Shown piece by piece: positions 35,096-43,542 of a stretch of DNA of 64,000 bases; the stretch's first letter is position 1; every line of letters starts with the position of its first letter. The notes beneath the pieces were generated by a model, which was not told where the DNA came from, searched no databases, and worked only from the letters and a program-made list of their open reading frames with translations. Made by a program: the position numbers and the translations under genes. The DNA lies in the NCBI RefSeq assembly GCF_001577305.1, contig NZ_CP014518.1, positions 3,844,001-3,908,000 on the forward strand, given 5' to 3'. The stretch comes from Sinomonas atrocyanea (lineage in GTDB: Bacteria; Actinomycetota; Actinomycetes; Actinomycetales; Micrococcaceae).

Positions 35096-35995
35096 ATGAC
35101 TCCCGGTGCCGGACGCTTCGCTCCCAGCCCCTCCGGCGAACTGCACCTCGGGAACCTCCGCACGGCGCTGCTCGCGTGGCTCTTCGCGCGGTCCGCGGGG
35201 CGGCGGTTCCTCCTGCGGGTCGAGGATCTGGACCGGGCCCGCGCGGGAGCGGAGGAGGTCCAGCTGAGGGACCTCGCCGCCGTCGGCCTCGACTGGGACG
35301 GCGAGGTGGTCCGCCAGACCGAGCGGGGCGCGCTCTATGAGGAGGCGATCGCGCGCCTCACCGCCGCCGGCCTCACCTACGAGTGCTACTGCACCCGGCG
35401 CGAGATCCAGGAGGCGCCCAGTGCCCCGCACGCGCCGCAGGGCGCGTACCCCGGCACGTGCCGCGACCTCACCGAGGCGCAGCGCGCACGACGCCGCGCG
35501 GAGCGTCCCGCCGCGATCCGCCTCCGCGCCTCGGTCACCGACTGGGCCGTGACGGACGTGCTGCACGGGCGGTACTCGGGCCTCGTGGACGACTTCGTCC
35601 TGCGGCGCAACGACGGGGTCGTGGCCTACAACCTCGCCGTGGTCGTGGACGACGCCGCCCAGGGCGTCGGCCAGGTGGTCCGCGGCGACGACCTGCTCCC
35701 CTCCGCCCCGCGGCAGGCCTACCTCGCCGGGCTCCTCGGGGTGCCCGTCCCCGAGTACGCCCATGTGCCGCTCGTGCTCAACCCCGCCGGTCGCCGGCTG
35801 GCCAAGCGCGACGGCGCGGTGACCCTCCGCGCGCTGGCGGCGGCCGGCGTCGGACCCGAGGAGGTGACGGGGCTGCTCCTGGGATCCCTCGGGCTGCCCG
35901 CCACGCTCCCGGAGGCGCTCACCGCGTTCGATCCTGCCGCGCTCCCCCGCGACCCGTGGATCCTGGACCCGCAGGACTTGACCCCCAGGAGGTGA
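35096..35995 (+). CDS. gluQRS: Glutamyl-Q tRNA(Asp) synthetase
   Basis: 299 residues, a catalytic-core-only paralogue of glutamyl-tRNA synthetase. RFAPSPSGELHLGNLRTALL holds the HIGH-like signature (HLGN), and the four-Cys/Tyr zinc region is seen in YECYCTRREI and GTCRDL; RRLAKRDG replaces the KMSKR loop. There is no anticodon-binding domain, which separates it from GltX. It attaches glutamate to the queuosine of tRNA-Asp. The final codons (DPQDLTPRR) and the stop run into a 14-bp GGTGAC repeat, so the extreme C-terminus is repeat-coded. Confidence 0.9.
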   Translation: MTPGAGRFAPSPSGELHLGNLRTALLAWLFARSAGRRFLLRVEDLDRARAGAEEVQLRDLAAVGLDWDGEVVRQTERGALYEEAIARLTAAGLTYECYCTRREIQEAPSAPHAPQGAYPGTCRDLTEAQRARRRAERPAAIRLRASVTDWAVTDVLHGRYSGLVDDFVLRRNDGVVAYNLAVVVDDAAQGVGQVVRGDDLLPSAPRQAYLAGLLGVPVPEYAHVPLVLNPAGRRLAKRDGAVTLRALAAAGVGPEEVTGLLLGSLGLPATLPEALTAFDPAALPRDPWILDPQDLTPRR

Positions 35996-36075
35996 CTTCC
36001 AGAAGGTGGCCTTCAGAAGGTGACTTCCAGACTGGATCTGAGGGGCACCTTCTGAAGGTCAGGTCCTGAAGGTCA
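35991..36075. terminator. 14-bp repeat array forming a bidirectional terminator-like hairpin
   Basis: GGTGAC/GGTGGC units begin at 35991, 36005 and 36019 (14-bp period), then the sequence turns back. CCTTCAGAAGGTG (36010-36022) and CACCTTCTGAAGG (36046-36058) are a perfect 13-bp inverted repeat with a 23-base loop, between two convergent genes. It can stop transcription from both sides, although no long T-run follows. The gluQRS stop codon is inside the first unit. Confidence 0.65.
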
Positions 36076-36122
36076 CCTCCTGCGGGTCGGCGCGTCGGCC
36101 AGCGCGGGCGCGGGGCGCCGGA

Positions 36123-37271
36123 TCAGCCCTGCATCGTGAAGCGCGCGGCGGTCCGCTCGGCGAGCCACGGGACGCGGTAGAGCGCGCGGAAGGCGGTGTT
36201 GCGGGCGGCCATGGCGCCCGGGGGGAGCGCACGGCCGAGCGCCATGTTGACCCTCGCCTGCCGGGCCGCGGACCACGCGGCGCGGAGTCGCTCTGCCTCG
36301 GTCGCCGCCCACAGCTCGTCCCACGCCGGGCCCGGGGCGTCCCGGCGCGCCCGGACGTCCGCGGCGATGAGCGGCACGAAGGCCTCGGCGTCCAGCCAGC
36401 CGAGGTTCATCCCCTGCCCGCCGATCGGACTCACCTCGTGGGCGGCATCACCGGCGAGGAGGACCCTCCCGGAGCGCAGCCGGGCCGCGAGCCGCTCGGT
36501 GACCGTGAAGGCGCTCAGCATGGTGCACGTGGACGGATCCGGCCGCACCCCGGTCCGCTCCCCCACGATCCGGGCTAGGTCGCGGGCCGACGGGTCCAGG
36601 GCCGGCTCGGGCACGTGCGCGACCCAGCGCCGCACGCCCCCGGGCAGCGGGAACGACTCGACGATCCCCGCGGCCTCGAGGTGCAGCACCGCCCGTTCCC
36701 CGTCGCCCGTCGCGTCCGCGAAGTCGCCCATCAGGTAGGCATCGGGCAGCGCTCTGGTGCGTACCGGGATGCCGAGGCCCGCGCGCAGGGGCGAGCGGGC
36801 GCCGTCGGCCGCGATGACCCAGCGGGCCGCCACGGACTCGCCGTCCTCGCAGCGGACGACGGCGCCGCCCTCCTGCTGCTCGGCCCGCACCGCCCGCACG
36901 CCGCGGCGCAGGGCCGCCGGCGCGAGCACGGCAAGCCGGTCCTCGAGCGCCTGCTCGGTGGCCCACTGGGGCACGGCGAGCACGGGCGGCCGGAACGCGA
37001 TCCGCGCCACGGTGCGGGTGGCGCCGGAGTCGCGGGTACGGGCGGCGCCCTCGCGAAGGGGTACGCCGGCGGCCGCGACCGTCTCCGCCACGCCGGCCCG
37101 CGCGAGGACCCGCAGGCCGGGCGGGTGGATGCCGATCGCCCGGGTGTGCCGGCTGCGCTGGGGCCGGGCCTCGAGGACTGCGACGTCGAGACCGAGGTCC
37201 GCCAGGAGCACCGCGAAGCAGAGCCCCACCGGCCCCGCGCCCACCACGGCGATGTCGTGCCGCGCGCCCAT
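36123..37271 (-). CDS. FAD-dependent aromatic monooxygenase (UbiH/PheA-type)
   Basis: 382 residues. IAVVGAGPVGLCFAVLLADL is the Rossmann GxGxxG site, VIAADGARSPLRAG the second FAD/NADPH motif and RVLLAGDAAHEVSPIGGQGM (20 residues) the third, with GMNLG after it: a group A flavoprotein hydroxylase. It lies 61 bp after the type III polyketide synthase gene on the same strand, so it probably hydroxylates the polyketide product, for example turning an alkylresorcinol into a hydroxyquinol/quinone. Confidence 0.87.
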   Translation of the reverse strand: MGARHDIAVVGAGPVGLCFAVLLADLGLDVAVLEARPQRSRHTRAIGIHPPGLRVLARAGVAETVAAAGVPLREGAARTRDSGATRTVARIAFRPPVLAVPQWATEQALEDRLAVLAPAALRRGVRAVRAEQQEGGAVVRCEDGESVAARWVIAADGARSPLRAGLGIPVRTRALPDAYLMGDFADATGDGERAVLHLEAAGIVESFPLPGGVRRWVAHVPEPALDPSARDLARIVGERTGVRPDPSTCTMLSAFTVTERLAARLRSGRVLLAGDAAHEVSPIGGQGMNLGWLDAEAFVPLIAADVRARRDAPGPAWDELWAATEAERLRAAWSAARQARVNMALGRALPPGAMAARNTAFRALYRVPWLAERTAARFTMQG

Positions 37272-37332
37272 CCTCAGGCGCCCAGGGCCGCCCGGCCCGT
37301 CCCCGGACGTCCCGGGTCGCGGGCGTCCCGGC

Positions 37333-38526
37333 TCACGGGAGCCTGCGGGTCATGAGGGCCGTCTCGACGGTCAGCCCCGGGCCGAAGGCCATCGCGCAGA
37401 TCCGCTCTGCCCCGGGCGAGTCGGGCCCCGCCTCCGGTGAGCCGGACGCGCGCGGCGGAGATCCGGCGTCGTCCGCCTCCGCCTCCGGAAGGGCGAGGAT
37501 CCGCTCGAGGACGAACATGATGGTGGCGCTGGACATGTTGCCGAACTCGCGCAGGGTCTCGTAAGCGGGGGCGCCCTGGCGCTCGGAGAGGCCGAGGCGG
37601 GCCACGACCTTGTCCACGATGCTCCGGCCGCCGGGGTGGATGGCCCAGTGCTCGATCTCGGCGTGCGGGCGGCCCACGAGGGAGGGGTCGCGGGCGAGGA
37701 GGGGTTCGAGGGCGCCGGTGATGTGCTCGTCGATGATGTGGGGGACGTAGGTGCCGAGGACCATCTCGAAGCCCTGGTCGCCGATGTTCCAGGCCATGTT
37801 CTCCTCGCCGACCGGGGTGAGCGTGGTCTCGAAGGCGTCGAGGCTCACGGCCGGTCGGGTCAGGGGCAGGTCGCGGGCCGTGACCACCGCGGCGGCCGCG
37901 CCGTCGGCGAACAGGGAGGCGCCGAGGATCGTGTCCGGGTCGTTGGAGCTGCGGACGTGGAGGGTGCACAGCTCGACGAGCGCCACGAGGACCACGGCGT
38001 TCGGGTCCGCGTCGCAGAACGCCTTGGCCATGCGCAGGGCGGGGAACGCGGCATAGCAGCCCATGAAGCCGAGGTGGAAGCGCTGCACCGACGGGCTCAG
38101 GCCGAGGTCCCGCACGATCCGGTAGTCCGGGCCCGGGTTGAAGAAGCCGGTGCACGAGACGGTCACCACGTGCGTGACGTCCGCCGGAGCGATCCCGTCC
38201 GCGTTGTCGAGCGCGCGGCGGGCCGTGTCGGTGAACAGGGGCGTGGCCTCGCGGACGAACACGTCGTTGCGCGTCTTGGTGCTCGGAGTAAGGAGCCGGC
38301 CCGTGGACGGGTCGAAGAAGTCCGGATCGTGGTCCGGCCGGTCCCACGAGAACTCGGCGAGGGCCGAGTAGCGGGTGTCGATTGCGGCGGCGTCGAAGCA
38401 CGTCGTGACGAGACGCCGGCCGAGGCGGGTGAGGCCCTCCTGCGCGGCGAACACGTCGCGGGCCTCGGGCTGCTTGAGCACGGTGGACGGGACAGCGGTC
38501 TCGAGGGACCTCACCAGGACGGTCAT
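37333..38526 (-). CDS. Type III polyketide synthase (chalcone/alkylresorcinol synthase-like)
   Basis: 397 residues from the ATG at 38526 (GGGGGAAG 8 bp upstream; an in-frame ATG at 38562 is possible). The catalytic triad is visible: Cys157 in FHLGFMGCYAAFPALR, His in HWAIHPGGRSIVDKV and Asn in REFGNMSSATIMFVLERI. GPGLTVETALM closes the protein. It condenses malonyl-CoA units on a fatty acyl-CoA starter to an alkylresorcinol/pyrone or similar product. An acidic, Pro/Ser-rich insertion (EADDAGSPPRASG) precedes the last strand. Partner: the downstream monooxygenase. The methyltransferase and UbiA-type genes often seen beside such pairs are absent. Confidence 0.9.
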   Translation of the reverse strand: MTVLVRSLETAVPSTVLKQPEARDVFAAQEGLTRLGRRLVTTCFDAAAIDTRYSALAEFSWDRPDHDPDFFDPSTGRLLTPSTKTRNDVFVREATPLFTDTARRALDNADGIAPADVTHVVTVSCTGFFNPGPDYRIVRDLGLSPSVQRFHLGFMGCYAAFPALRMAKAFCDADPNAVVLVALVELCTLHVRSSNDPDTILGASLFADGAAAAVVTARDLPLTRPAVSLDAFETTLTPVGEENMAWNIGDQGFEMVLGTYVPHIIDEHITGALEPLLARDPSLVGRPHAEIEHWAIHPGGRSIVDKVVARLGLSERQGAPAYETLREFGNMSSATIMFVLERILALPEAEADDAGSPPRASGSPEAGPDSPGAERICAMAFGPGLTVETALMTRRLP

Positions 38527-38585
38527 GGGCCATTCTTCCCCCGGGGCGGGGGGCGAAGACAAGGGGTGGGGCGGTCACCCGCAGC

Positions 38586-38627
38586 AGGTGACCTTCAGGA
38601 GGTGACTTTCAGGAGGTGACCTTCAGA
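38586..38627. repeat. 14-bp tandem repeat, three units
   Basis: AGGTGACCTTCAGG-type units start at 38586, 38600 and 38614. They lie between the polyketide synthase start and the phosphatase stop, and belong with the array at 35991. Confidence 0.8.
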
Positions 38628-38641
38628 CGGGAGGGGTGGGG

Positions 38642-39802
38642 TCAGAGCACCCCGGCGGACTCGAGCTGCTGGGCCAGCCCCGCGCCGTCGGGCGCCGAGG
38701 CCCAGGTGAGGCCGGGGCGGGAGGCGCCCCCCGCGGCGTCGTGCGTGGTGCCGCCCGAGAAGACGGCCTGGCCGGGCGAGAGCTCGCGGATCGCCACGGC
38801 AGCGACGGAGTCGGGGTGCTCGGCGGCGAACTCGGCGTAGATGGACTCGTCGTGCTGGCCGTTGTCGCCCACGAGGAGCCAGCGGATGCCGGGGAACTCG
38901 GCGGCGAGGCGCTCGAGGTTCTCCCGCTTGTGGTCCCGGCCCGAGCGGAACCAGCGCTGCGGGGTCATGCCCCAGTCCGTGAGCAGGAGCGGACCCGCCG
39001 GGTACAGGTTGCGTCCCAGGAACCGCTGGAGCGTCGGCGCCGCGTTCCATGGCCCGGTCGAGAGGTACACGATCGGCGCCTCCGGGTGCTCGGTCGCGAG
39101 CCGGTCCAGCAGCACCGCCATGCCCGGCGTGGGGGTACGGGCCCGCTCGCTGAGCACGAACGTGTTCCACAGCGCGAGGAACGGGCGCGGGAGGGCGGTG
39201 ACCATGACCGTGTCGTCGATGTCGGAGACGATCCCGAACGCCGCCCCTGGCTCGACGACGAGCACCTGCGCGGAATCCGGCTCGGCGCCGTCGGCGCTCA
39301 TCCGCGCCTCGTGCCAGCCCGGCTCGAGCTCCACGTCCACGAGCGCGTCAACCACCCCGCCGGCATCGGCACGCACGACGGCGCGCGTCGCCCCGATCTC
39401 GACCGTCACCTCGGCATGCTGGATCGGCACCGAGGTGAACGAGACCCAGCCGCGGAAGTTGTTGAAGGCGTCCGACTCGCCGTGCAGGCCGGGCCGGGCG
39501 TACATGACGCGGCCGAGCACGCGCACCCGCCGCGTGGACCCGTAGCCGCGGTACGCGACCACCTGCGCCACGTAGTCCCCGCGCCTGGCCTGCCGGGTGC
39601 GCAGGTCGTTCCAGGACTGCGCGACGCGCTGTGCCACATGGAACAGCGGCTTGAGCCGGGGGGAAGCGCCGGCGAACCCGGACTCGGGCGGGGAGGCGAG
39701 TGCTGTCGCGGTGCCTGCGGCGGACGCCTCGCCGCCGGGGTCGGCGCCGGCGGTGCGGGGGCCGTCGGGGCCGGAGACGGCGTGGGGGTGCTGCGCGGTC
39801 AT
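38642..39802 (-). CDS. App1-family phosphatidate phosphatase-like protein (DUF2183)
   Basis: 386 residues from the ATG at 39802. The C-terminal HAD-type phosphatase domain shows GIVSDIDDTVMVTALPRPFL (20 residues; DxDxT motif), VYLSTGPWNAAPTLQRFL, then DHKRENL and LLVGDNGQHDESIYAEF, as in yeast App1 and bacterial DUF2183 proteins that dephosphorylate phosphatidate. A beta-rich N-terminal domain (residues about 60-190) precedes it. The C-terminus contains GGTTHDAAGGAS, one of the dispersed HDAG-type words. It may act in membrane lipid turnover; no lipid gene adjoins it. Confidence 0.82.
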   Translation of the reverse strand: MTAQHPHAVSGPDGPRTAGADPGGEASAAGTATALASPPESGFAGASPRLKPLFHVAQRVAQSWNDLRTRQARRGDYVAQVVAYRGYGSTRRVRVLGRVMYARPGLHGESDAFNNFRGWVSFTSVPIQHAEVTVEIGATRAVVRADAGGVVDALVDVELEPGWHEARMSADGAEPDSAQVLVVEPGAAFGIVSDIDDTVMVTALPRPFLALWNTFVLSERARTPTPGMAVLLDRLATEHPEAPIVYLSTGPWNAAPTLQRFLGRNLYPAGPLLLTDWGMTPQRWFRSGRDHKRENLERLAAEFPGIRWLLVGDNGQHDESIYAEFAAEHPDSVAAVAIRELSPGQAVFSGGTTHDAAGGASRPGLTWASAPDGAGLAQQLESAGVL

Positions 39803-39914
39803 GGTCCCACTGTCCCACGGGGAAGGGGCCCGCATCACATCGGGCGCCCGTCCGCGGGCCCTTTCCCGGGCATTTCCCCCTGCAGGCGTCCGGGGCAGCG
39901 GGGCCGGCACTGCC

Positions 39915-41375
39915 TCAGACCCGCGCGAGCTGCTCGATGTCCTCGAGGAACGCGGCGGCGACCTCGTCGCTCACGGTCGTCTTGGTCTCCGCAATGGCCT
40001 CGAGGTAGTCCTGCGTGCTGGGCCCCCGCCGCGCACCGGTGTCCGCCGGGTGGGTGCCGTCCGCGGCTGTGCGCACCGGCCCCCGGGCCGCGTCGGAGCC
40101 GCCGGTGAGGGCCGCGCCGCCGGCGCCCGGGCCGGCGTCGTGCGCGAGGTCCCCGGCATCGCGGTGGACGGCACCGCCCGCCGCGGGCGAGTCCGCCATC
40201 CCCGGCACCGCGACCGGCTCCGCGGCGTACACCGCCTTCTCGAGCGCCCGCTGCGAGGCCGACCGGGCGGCGAACTCGATGTCCGCCGGCGAGAAGCCCT
40301 CGGTGCGCTCCACCAGCTGCTCCACCTCCACGTCCGGCAGGACCGCCTCGGGGATGAAGCGCTGCCACATGGCCCGGCGTGCCTCGGCATCCGGGAGGCC
40401 GATGGGGATGACGTAGTCGAAGCGGCCGTGGCGCAGGAAGGCGGAGTCGAGGGCACGGATGAAGTTGGTCGCGCACACGAGCAGCCGCCCGGGCTGCTCG
40501 CGGAACGCCGGGATGATCTTGAGCAGCTCGTTCGTGACGCCCTGGTTGGGGCTGGGCGGATCGCCCGCGCGGTGCGAGGCGATCTCCTCGACCTCATCCA
40601 GGAACACGACCGCGTGCTCGAGCTCCGAGATCTCGAGGAAGGTGCTGCGGAGCGCGCCTGCGAGGCCCTCGGGCCCGGCGGCGAGGCGGGACGGGAACAC
40701 CTCCACGAACGGCCACTCGAGGCGGGAGGCGATCGCCTTCGCGAACGTCGTCTTCCCGGTCCCCGGCGGCCCGAAGAGCACGACGGCGCGCGGCGGCACC
40801 ACCCCGAACTCGTCCGCGAGTTCGGCCTGGGCCAGGGGGAGCACGAGCCGGCGCTCGAGGAGCTGCTTCTCCCGCTTCATGCCGGCCACCTTGTCCCACA
40901 GGTCGCGCGGGAGGACCCGGCCGCCGAGCTGGGCGAGGGGCTCGAGCTCGGTGCGCTGGACGGGGATCTGCCGCTCGAAGAAGCGCAGGTTCTGCACGTC
41001 CTTGAACCCGCGGGAGAGGAAGGCCTCGAGGCGGGTCTCGGTGTCCGGCATGAGCGCGGAGAGCTTGGTGAGGCCGAGGGGTGCCATGCGGTTCTCGAGG
41101 GCCGCGAGGAGCGCGGTGCCGATCCCGCGGGAGCGCCACTCCGGGAGGGTCGCGAGGAACACGATCCAGCCCTGCTCGTGGGCCGCGCGGCCCACGGCGG
41201 CGCCGACCACGTCGTCGCCATGGAGCGCCACGACCGCCACGTCCTTCTGGCAGCTCGCGAGGACCTCGGAGAGCGAGTACACCGGTTCGATCCCCGAGGC
41301 CGTCATGGCGCTCCACAGGTGCAGGATCCCGTCCAGGTCCGAGGGGTGGAAGTCCCTGATCCGCCAAGTGGTCAT
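39915..41375 (-). CDS. GNAT acetyltransferase fused to an AAA+ ATPase
   Basis: 486 residues in two domains. Residues 1-145 are a GNAT fold (WRIRDFHPSDLDGI; acetyl-CoA loop WRSRGIGTALLAALENR). Residues about 160-420 are an AAA+ module: Walker A in LFGPPGTGKTTFAKAIA, Walker B in HAVVFLDEVEEIASH, sensor 1 in LLVCATNF and arginine finger in LRHGRFDYVIPIGLPDAEAR (20 residues). The C-terminal linker is Ala/Gly-rich and holds the HDAG word. It could couple acetylation of a protein to its remodelling; substrate unknown. A TAGACT -10 box (minus strand, 41428-41423) and GAAGGAG RBS precede it. Confidence 0.88.
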   Translation of the reverse strand: MTTWRIRDFHPSDLDGILHLWSAMTASGIEPVYSLSEVLASCQKDVAVVALHGDDVVGAAVGRAAHEQGWIVFLATLPEWRSRGIGTALLAALENRMAPLGLTKLSALMPDTETRLEAFLSRGFKDVQNLRFFERQIPVQRTELEPLAQLGGRVLPRDLWDKVAGMKREKQLLERRLVLPLAQAELADEFGVVPPRAVVLFGPPGTGKTTFAKAIASRLEWPFVEVFPSRLAAGPEGLAGALRSTFLEISELEHAVVFLDEVEEIASHRAGDPPSPNQGVTNELLKIIPAFREQPGRLLVCATNFIRALDSAFLRHGRFDYVIPIGLPDAEARRAMWQRFIPEAVLPDVEVEQLVERTEGFSPADIEFAARSASQRALEKAVYAAEPVAVPGMADSPAAGGAVHRDAGDLAHDAGPGAGGAALTGGSDAARGPVRTAADGTHPADTGARRGPSTQDYLEAIAETKTTVSDEVAAAFLEDIEQLARV

Positions 41376-41581
41376 CGCCGGTGCTCCTTCGCTCCGTGGG
41401 CCCCTTTGCGGCCACTGAGGCGAGTCTATCGACGGCAGGTGGCGGTGGGGTTGCGCGGGCGGCGTCCGCTCCTGCCCGCTTTGGCCCCGCGGCCTATGTG
41501 GGCAGGAAGGGACGCACGCACCCGCGTCCGGGCGGGACCGGCGTCCAGTGTGCGGCCAGCCTGCTCTGACAGGATTCCTGC

Positions 41582-41965
41582 ATGAGCATCGTGAAGATCA
41601 ACGCCATCACCGTTCCCGCCGACTCCGGGGATGAGCTTGCCCGCCGCTTCGCCGCCCGCGCGGGGGCCGTGGACGGCCAGCCCGGCTTCGAGGGCTTCGA
41701 ACTGCTCCAGCCCACCGACGGCCGCAACGTCTGGCTCGTCGTGACCCGGTGGGCCGACGAGGAGAGCTTCGAGGCCTGGAAGAACTCGGCCTCGTTCGGG
41801 CGCGGGCACGGCCGGCCCGACGGCGCAGCTGCCGAGGGGACAGAGGGCGGCCAGCCCGGGGGCGCAGGTGCCGAGGGCGCCGGGGCCGGGGGCGGCGAGC
41901 GCCAGCGCCCGGTGGGCATGTCCGCCGAACTGTGGAGCTTCGTGCCCGCGGACCTCGGCCGGTAG
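41582..41965 (+). CDS. Antibiotic biosynthesis monooxygenase-type (ABM/IsdG-like) protein
   Basis: 127 residues. The small ferredoxin-like barrel is seen: SIVKINAITVPADSGDELAR, FEGFELLQPTDGRNVWLVVT (20 residues) and WADEESFEAWKNSASFGRGH (20 residues), typical of ABM-domain proteins, some of which degrade haem. A Gly/Ala-rich spacer of about 30 residues splits the last strand (PVGMSAELWSFVP) from the core. Haem-degrading activity is a guess from family only. It is divergent from the GNAT-AAA gene across 206 bp. Confidence 0.8.
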   Translation: MSIVKINAITVPADSGDELARRFAARAGAVDGQPGFEGFELLQPTDGRNVWLVVTRWADEESFEAWKNSASFGRGHGRPDGAAAEGTEGGQPGGAGAEGAGAGGGERQRPVGMSAELWSFVPADLGR

Positions 41966-42087
41966 GTCCGGCGGCCAACCTCGGCCGGTAGGCCGGACAG
42001 ACAGGCCGGACAGACAGCCCGGCTGAGGAACGCGTCACCCGCCGCGGCGCCCTCCGCACCGCTCCACCGAGCAGTCGCTGGGGAAGA

Positions 42088-42147
42088 CCCTGCGCTTCGG
42101 TCGGAGCCCCCGTCTTCAGCCGGAGGTTCTGACCGAAGGGCAGGGCG
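42088..42147. repeat. Dispersed imperfect-palindrome repeat, copy 2
   Basis: CCCTGCGCTTCGGTC on the left and GACCGAAGGGCAGGG on the right are inverted over 14 of 15 positions, enclosing about 30 bp. In reverse complement it matches the element at 4212-4270. It lies in the 269-bp gap between two convergent genes; the rest of that gap (41966-42087) holds only short direct repeats of CTCGGCCGGTAGG and GGCCGGACAGACA and no gene. A terminator role is plausible here. Confidence 0.6.
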
Positions 42148-42234
42148 CTTTCCTTCAGCCGGCCTGCCGGCCGCGAGCCCCGCGCCAAGCGGCTTTCAGC
42201 CCGGCAGCCCGGCCGGGCCCCGGGGGCGCCCCGC

Positions 42235-43428
42235 TCAGCCGTGCCGGCGGCGCAGCACGAGGGCGAGCACCGCGGCCACCGCGGCCGCGACGGTCATGAT
42301 CACCGCCATGGGCACGGCAGTGTGGTCCCCCGCGAGCCCGGAGAGCGGGGAGACGATCGCGCCGAACACGAACTGGGTGGCCCCGAGCACGGCGGACCCG
42401 CTGCCCGAGACGTGCCGCACGGCGCCGAGTGCCAGGGCGGACGAGTTGCCCATGAGGAAGCCCACGCTCGTCACCGCGCACCAGATCGGGATCGCGAGGA
42501 GCCAGCGCGGCACGGGTGCGAGCGCGAGCGCCAGGATGGCCGCGCAGAAGACCAGCAGCAGCGGAGCCGCCACCGCCACGATCCGCTGGGCCGGGATGCG
42601 CTTGACCAGCCGGGACGAGATGTACCCGGCGATGATGAGCCCCGCGGCGTTGAGCCCGAACAGGGCGCCGTAGGCGAGCGGCGGCAGCCCCATGACCACC
42701 TGGTACACGAACGGCGAGGCGGGGATGTAGGACATCATCGCGGCGAACGAGGTCGCGAAGAGCCCCGCGTACCCGAGGTACCGGGGCACCCTGAACAGCT
42801 GCGCGAGGCCGCCGAGGATGCCGTGCTCCCCACGGGACTCGGGCGGGAGCGTCTCCCGGAAGACGGAGGAGACGCTGAGCATCATGAGCGCGAACAGGCC
42901 CGCGAGGGTCCACATGATCCCGCGCCACCCGATCGGCCCCTCGAGCAGCGCGCCGAGCGAGGGCGCCACGGCCGGGGCCACGCCGTTGACGGTCATGAGG
43001 AGGCTGAGGGTGCGGGCGGTCTCCGAGCCGCGCGTGAGGTCCACGATGATGGCCCGCGCGATCACGATCCCGGCCGCCCCGAACAGCCCCTGCCCTAGCC
43101 GGGCGGCCACGAGCACCTCGAGGTTGGGCGCGAGCGCTGCCGCGACCGAGGAGAGGATCGCGCCGACGTTCCCGATGAGCAGCGGCCTCAGCCGGCCGAA
43201 CTTGTCCGAGATCGCGCCGAAGGCGAGCTGGCCCGCGGCCATCCCGAGGAGGAAGCCCGTGAGCGTCAGCTGCACGCCGGAGGCGGTCGCTGCGAACTCC
43301 TGCTGCACGCGCGGGAAGCTCGGCAGGTACAGGTCGGTGGACAGCGGCGCCGTCATGGACAGGAACGCCAGGACCAGCAGCCACGCCGCGCTGAGGCCCC
43401 CGCTGCGGTTCAGCGGCTTCGCGGGCAT
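42235..43428 (-). CDS. Bcr/CflA-family MFS drug exporter
   Basis: 397 residues with 12 membrane helices. APLSTDLYLPSFPRVQQEF with the conserved D-x-Y-LP, GAISDKFGRLRPLLIGNVGA (20 residues; loop 2-3 motif) and LFGAAGIVIARAIIVDLTRG (20 residues) match multidrug/bicyclomycin exporters. Exports small toxic compounds against a proton gradient; substrate not predictable. No obvious regulator adjoins it. Confidence 0.88.
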   Translation of the reverse strand: MPAKPLNRSGGLSAAWLLVLAFLSMTAPLSTDLYLPSFPRVQQEFAATASGVQLTLTGFLLGMAAGQLAFGAISDKFGRLRPLLIGNVGAILSSVAAALAPNLEVLVAARLGQGLFGAAGIVIARAIIVDLTRGSETARTLSLLMTVNGVAPAVAPSLGALLEGPIGWRGIMWTLAGLFALMMLSVSSVFRETLPPESRGEHGILGGLAQLFRVPRYLGYAGLFATSFAAMMSYIPASPFVYQVVMGLPPLAYGALFGLNAAGLIIAGYISSRLVKRIPAQRIVAVAAPLLLVFCAAILALALAPVPRWLLAIPIWCAVTSVGFLMGNSSALALGAVRHVSGSGSAVLGATQFVFGAIVSPLSGLAGDHTAVPMAVIMTVAAAVAAVLALVLRRRHG

Positions 43429-43542
43429 GGCAAGGCGGTGGTTGAGGCGTCAGGCACCCGCCCAGACTACTCGGCCGCCGCGCACGACGCCGCGCGGCAC
43501 CGCCCGCGTGACGGCGCCTCCCGCGCGGGTCTCCCACAGGTG

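Noticed and set aside
41966..42234. Small gene in the gap between the ABM and Bcr/CflA genes
   Set aside because: Only short direct repeats and the palindromic element are seen; possible frames encode low-complexity peptides without RBS.
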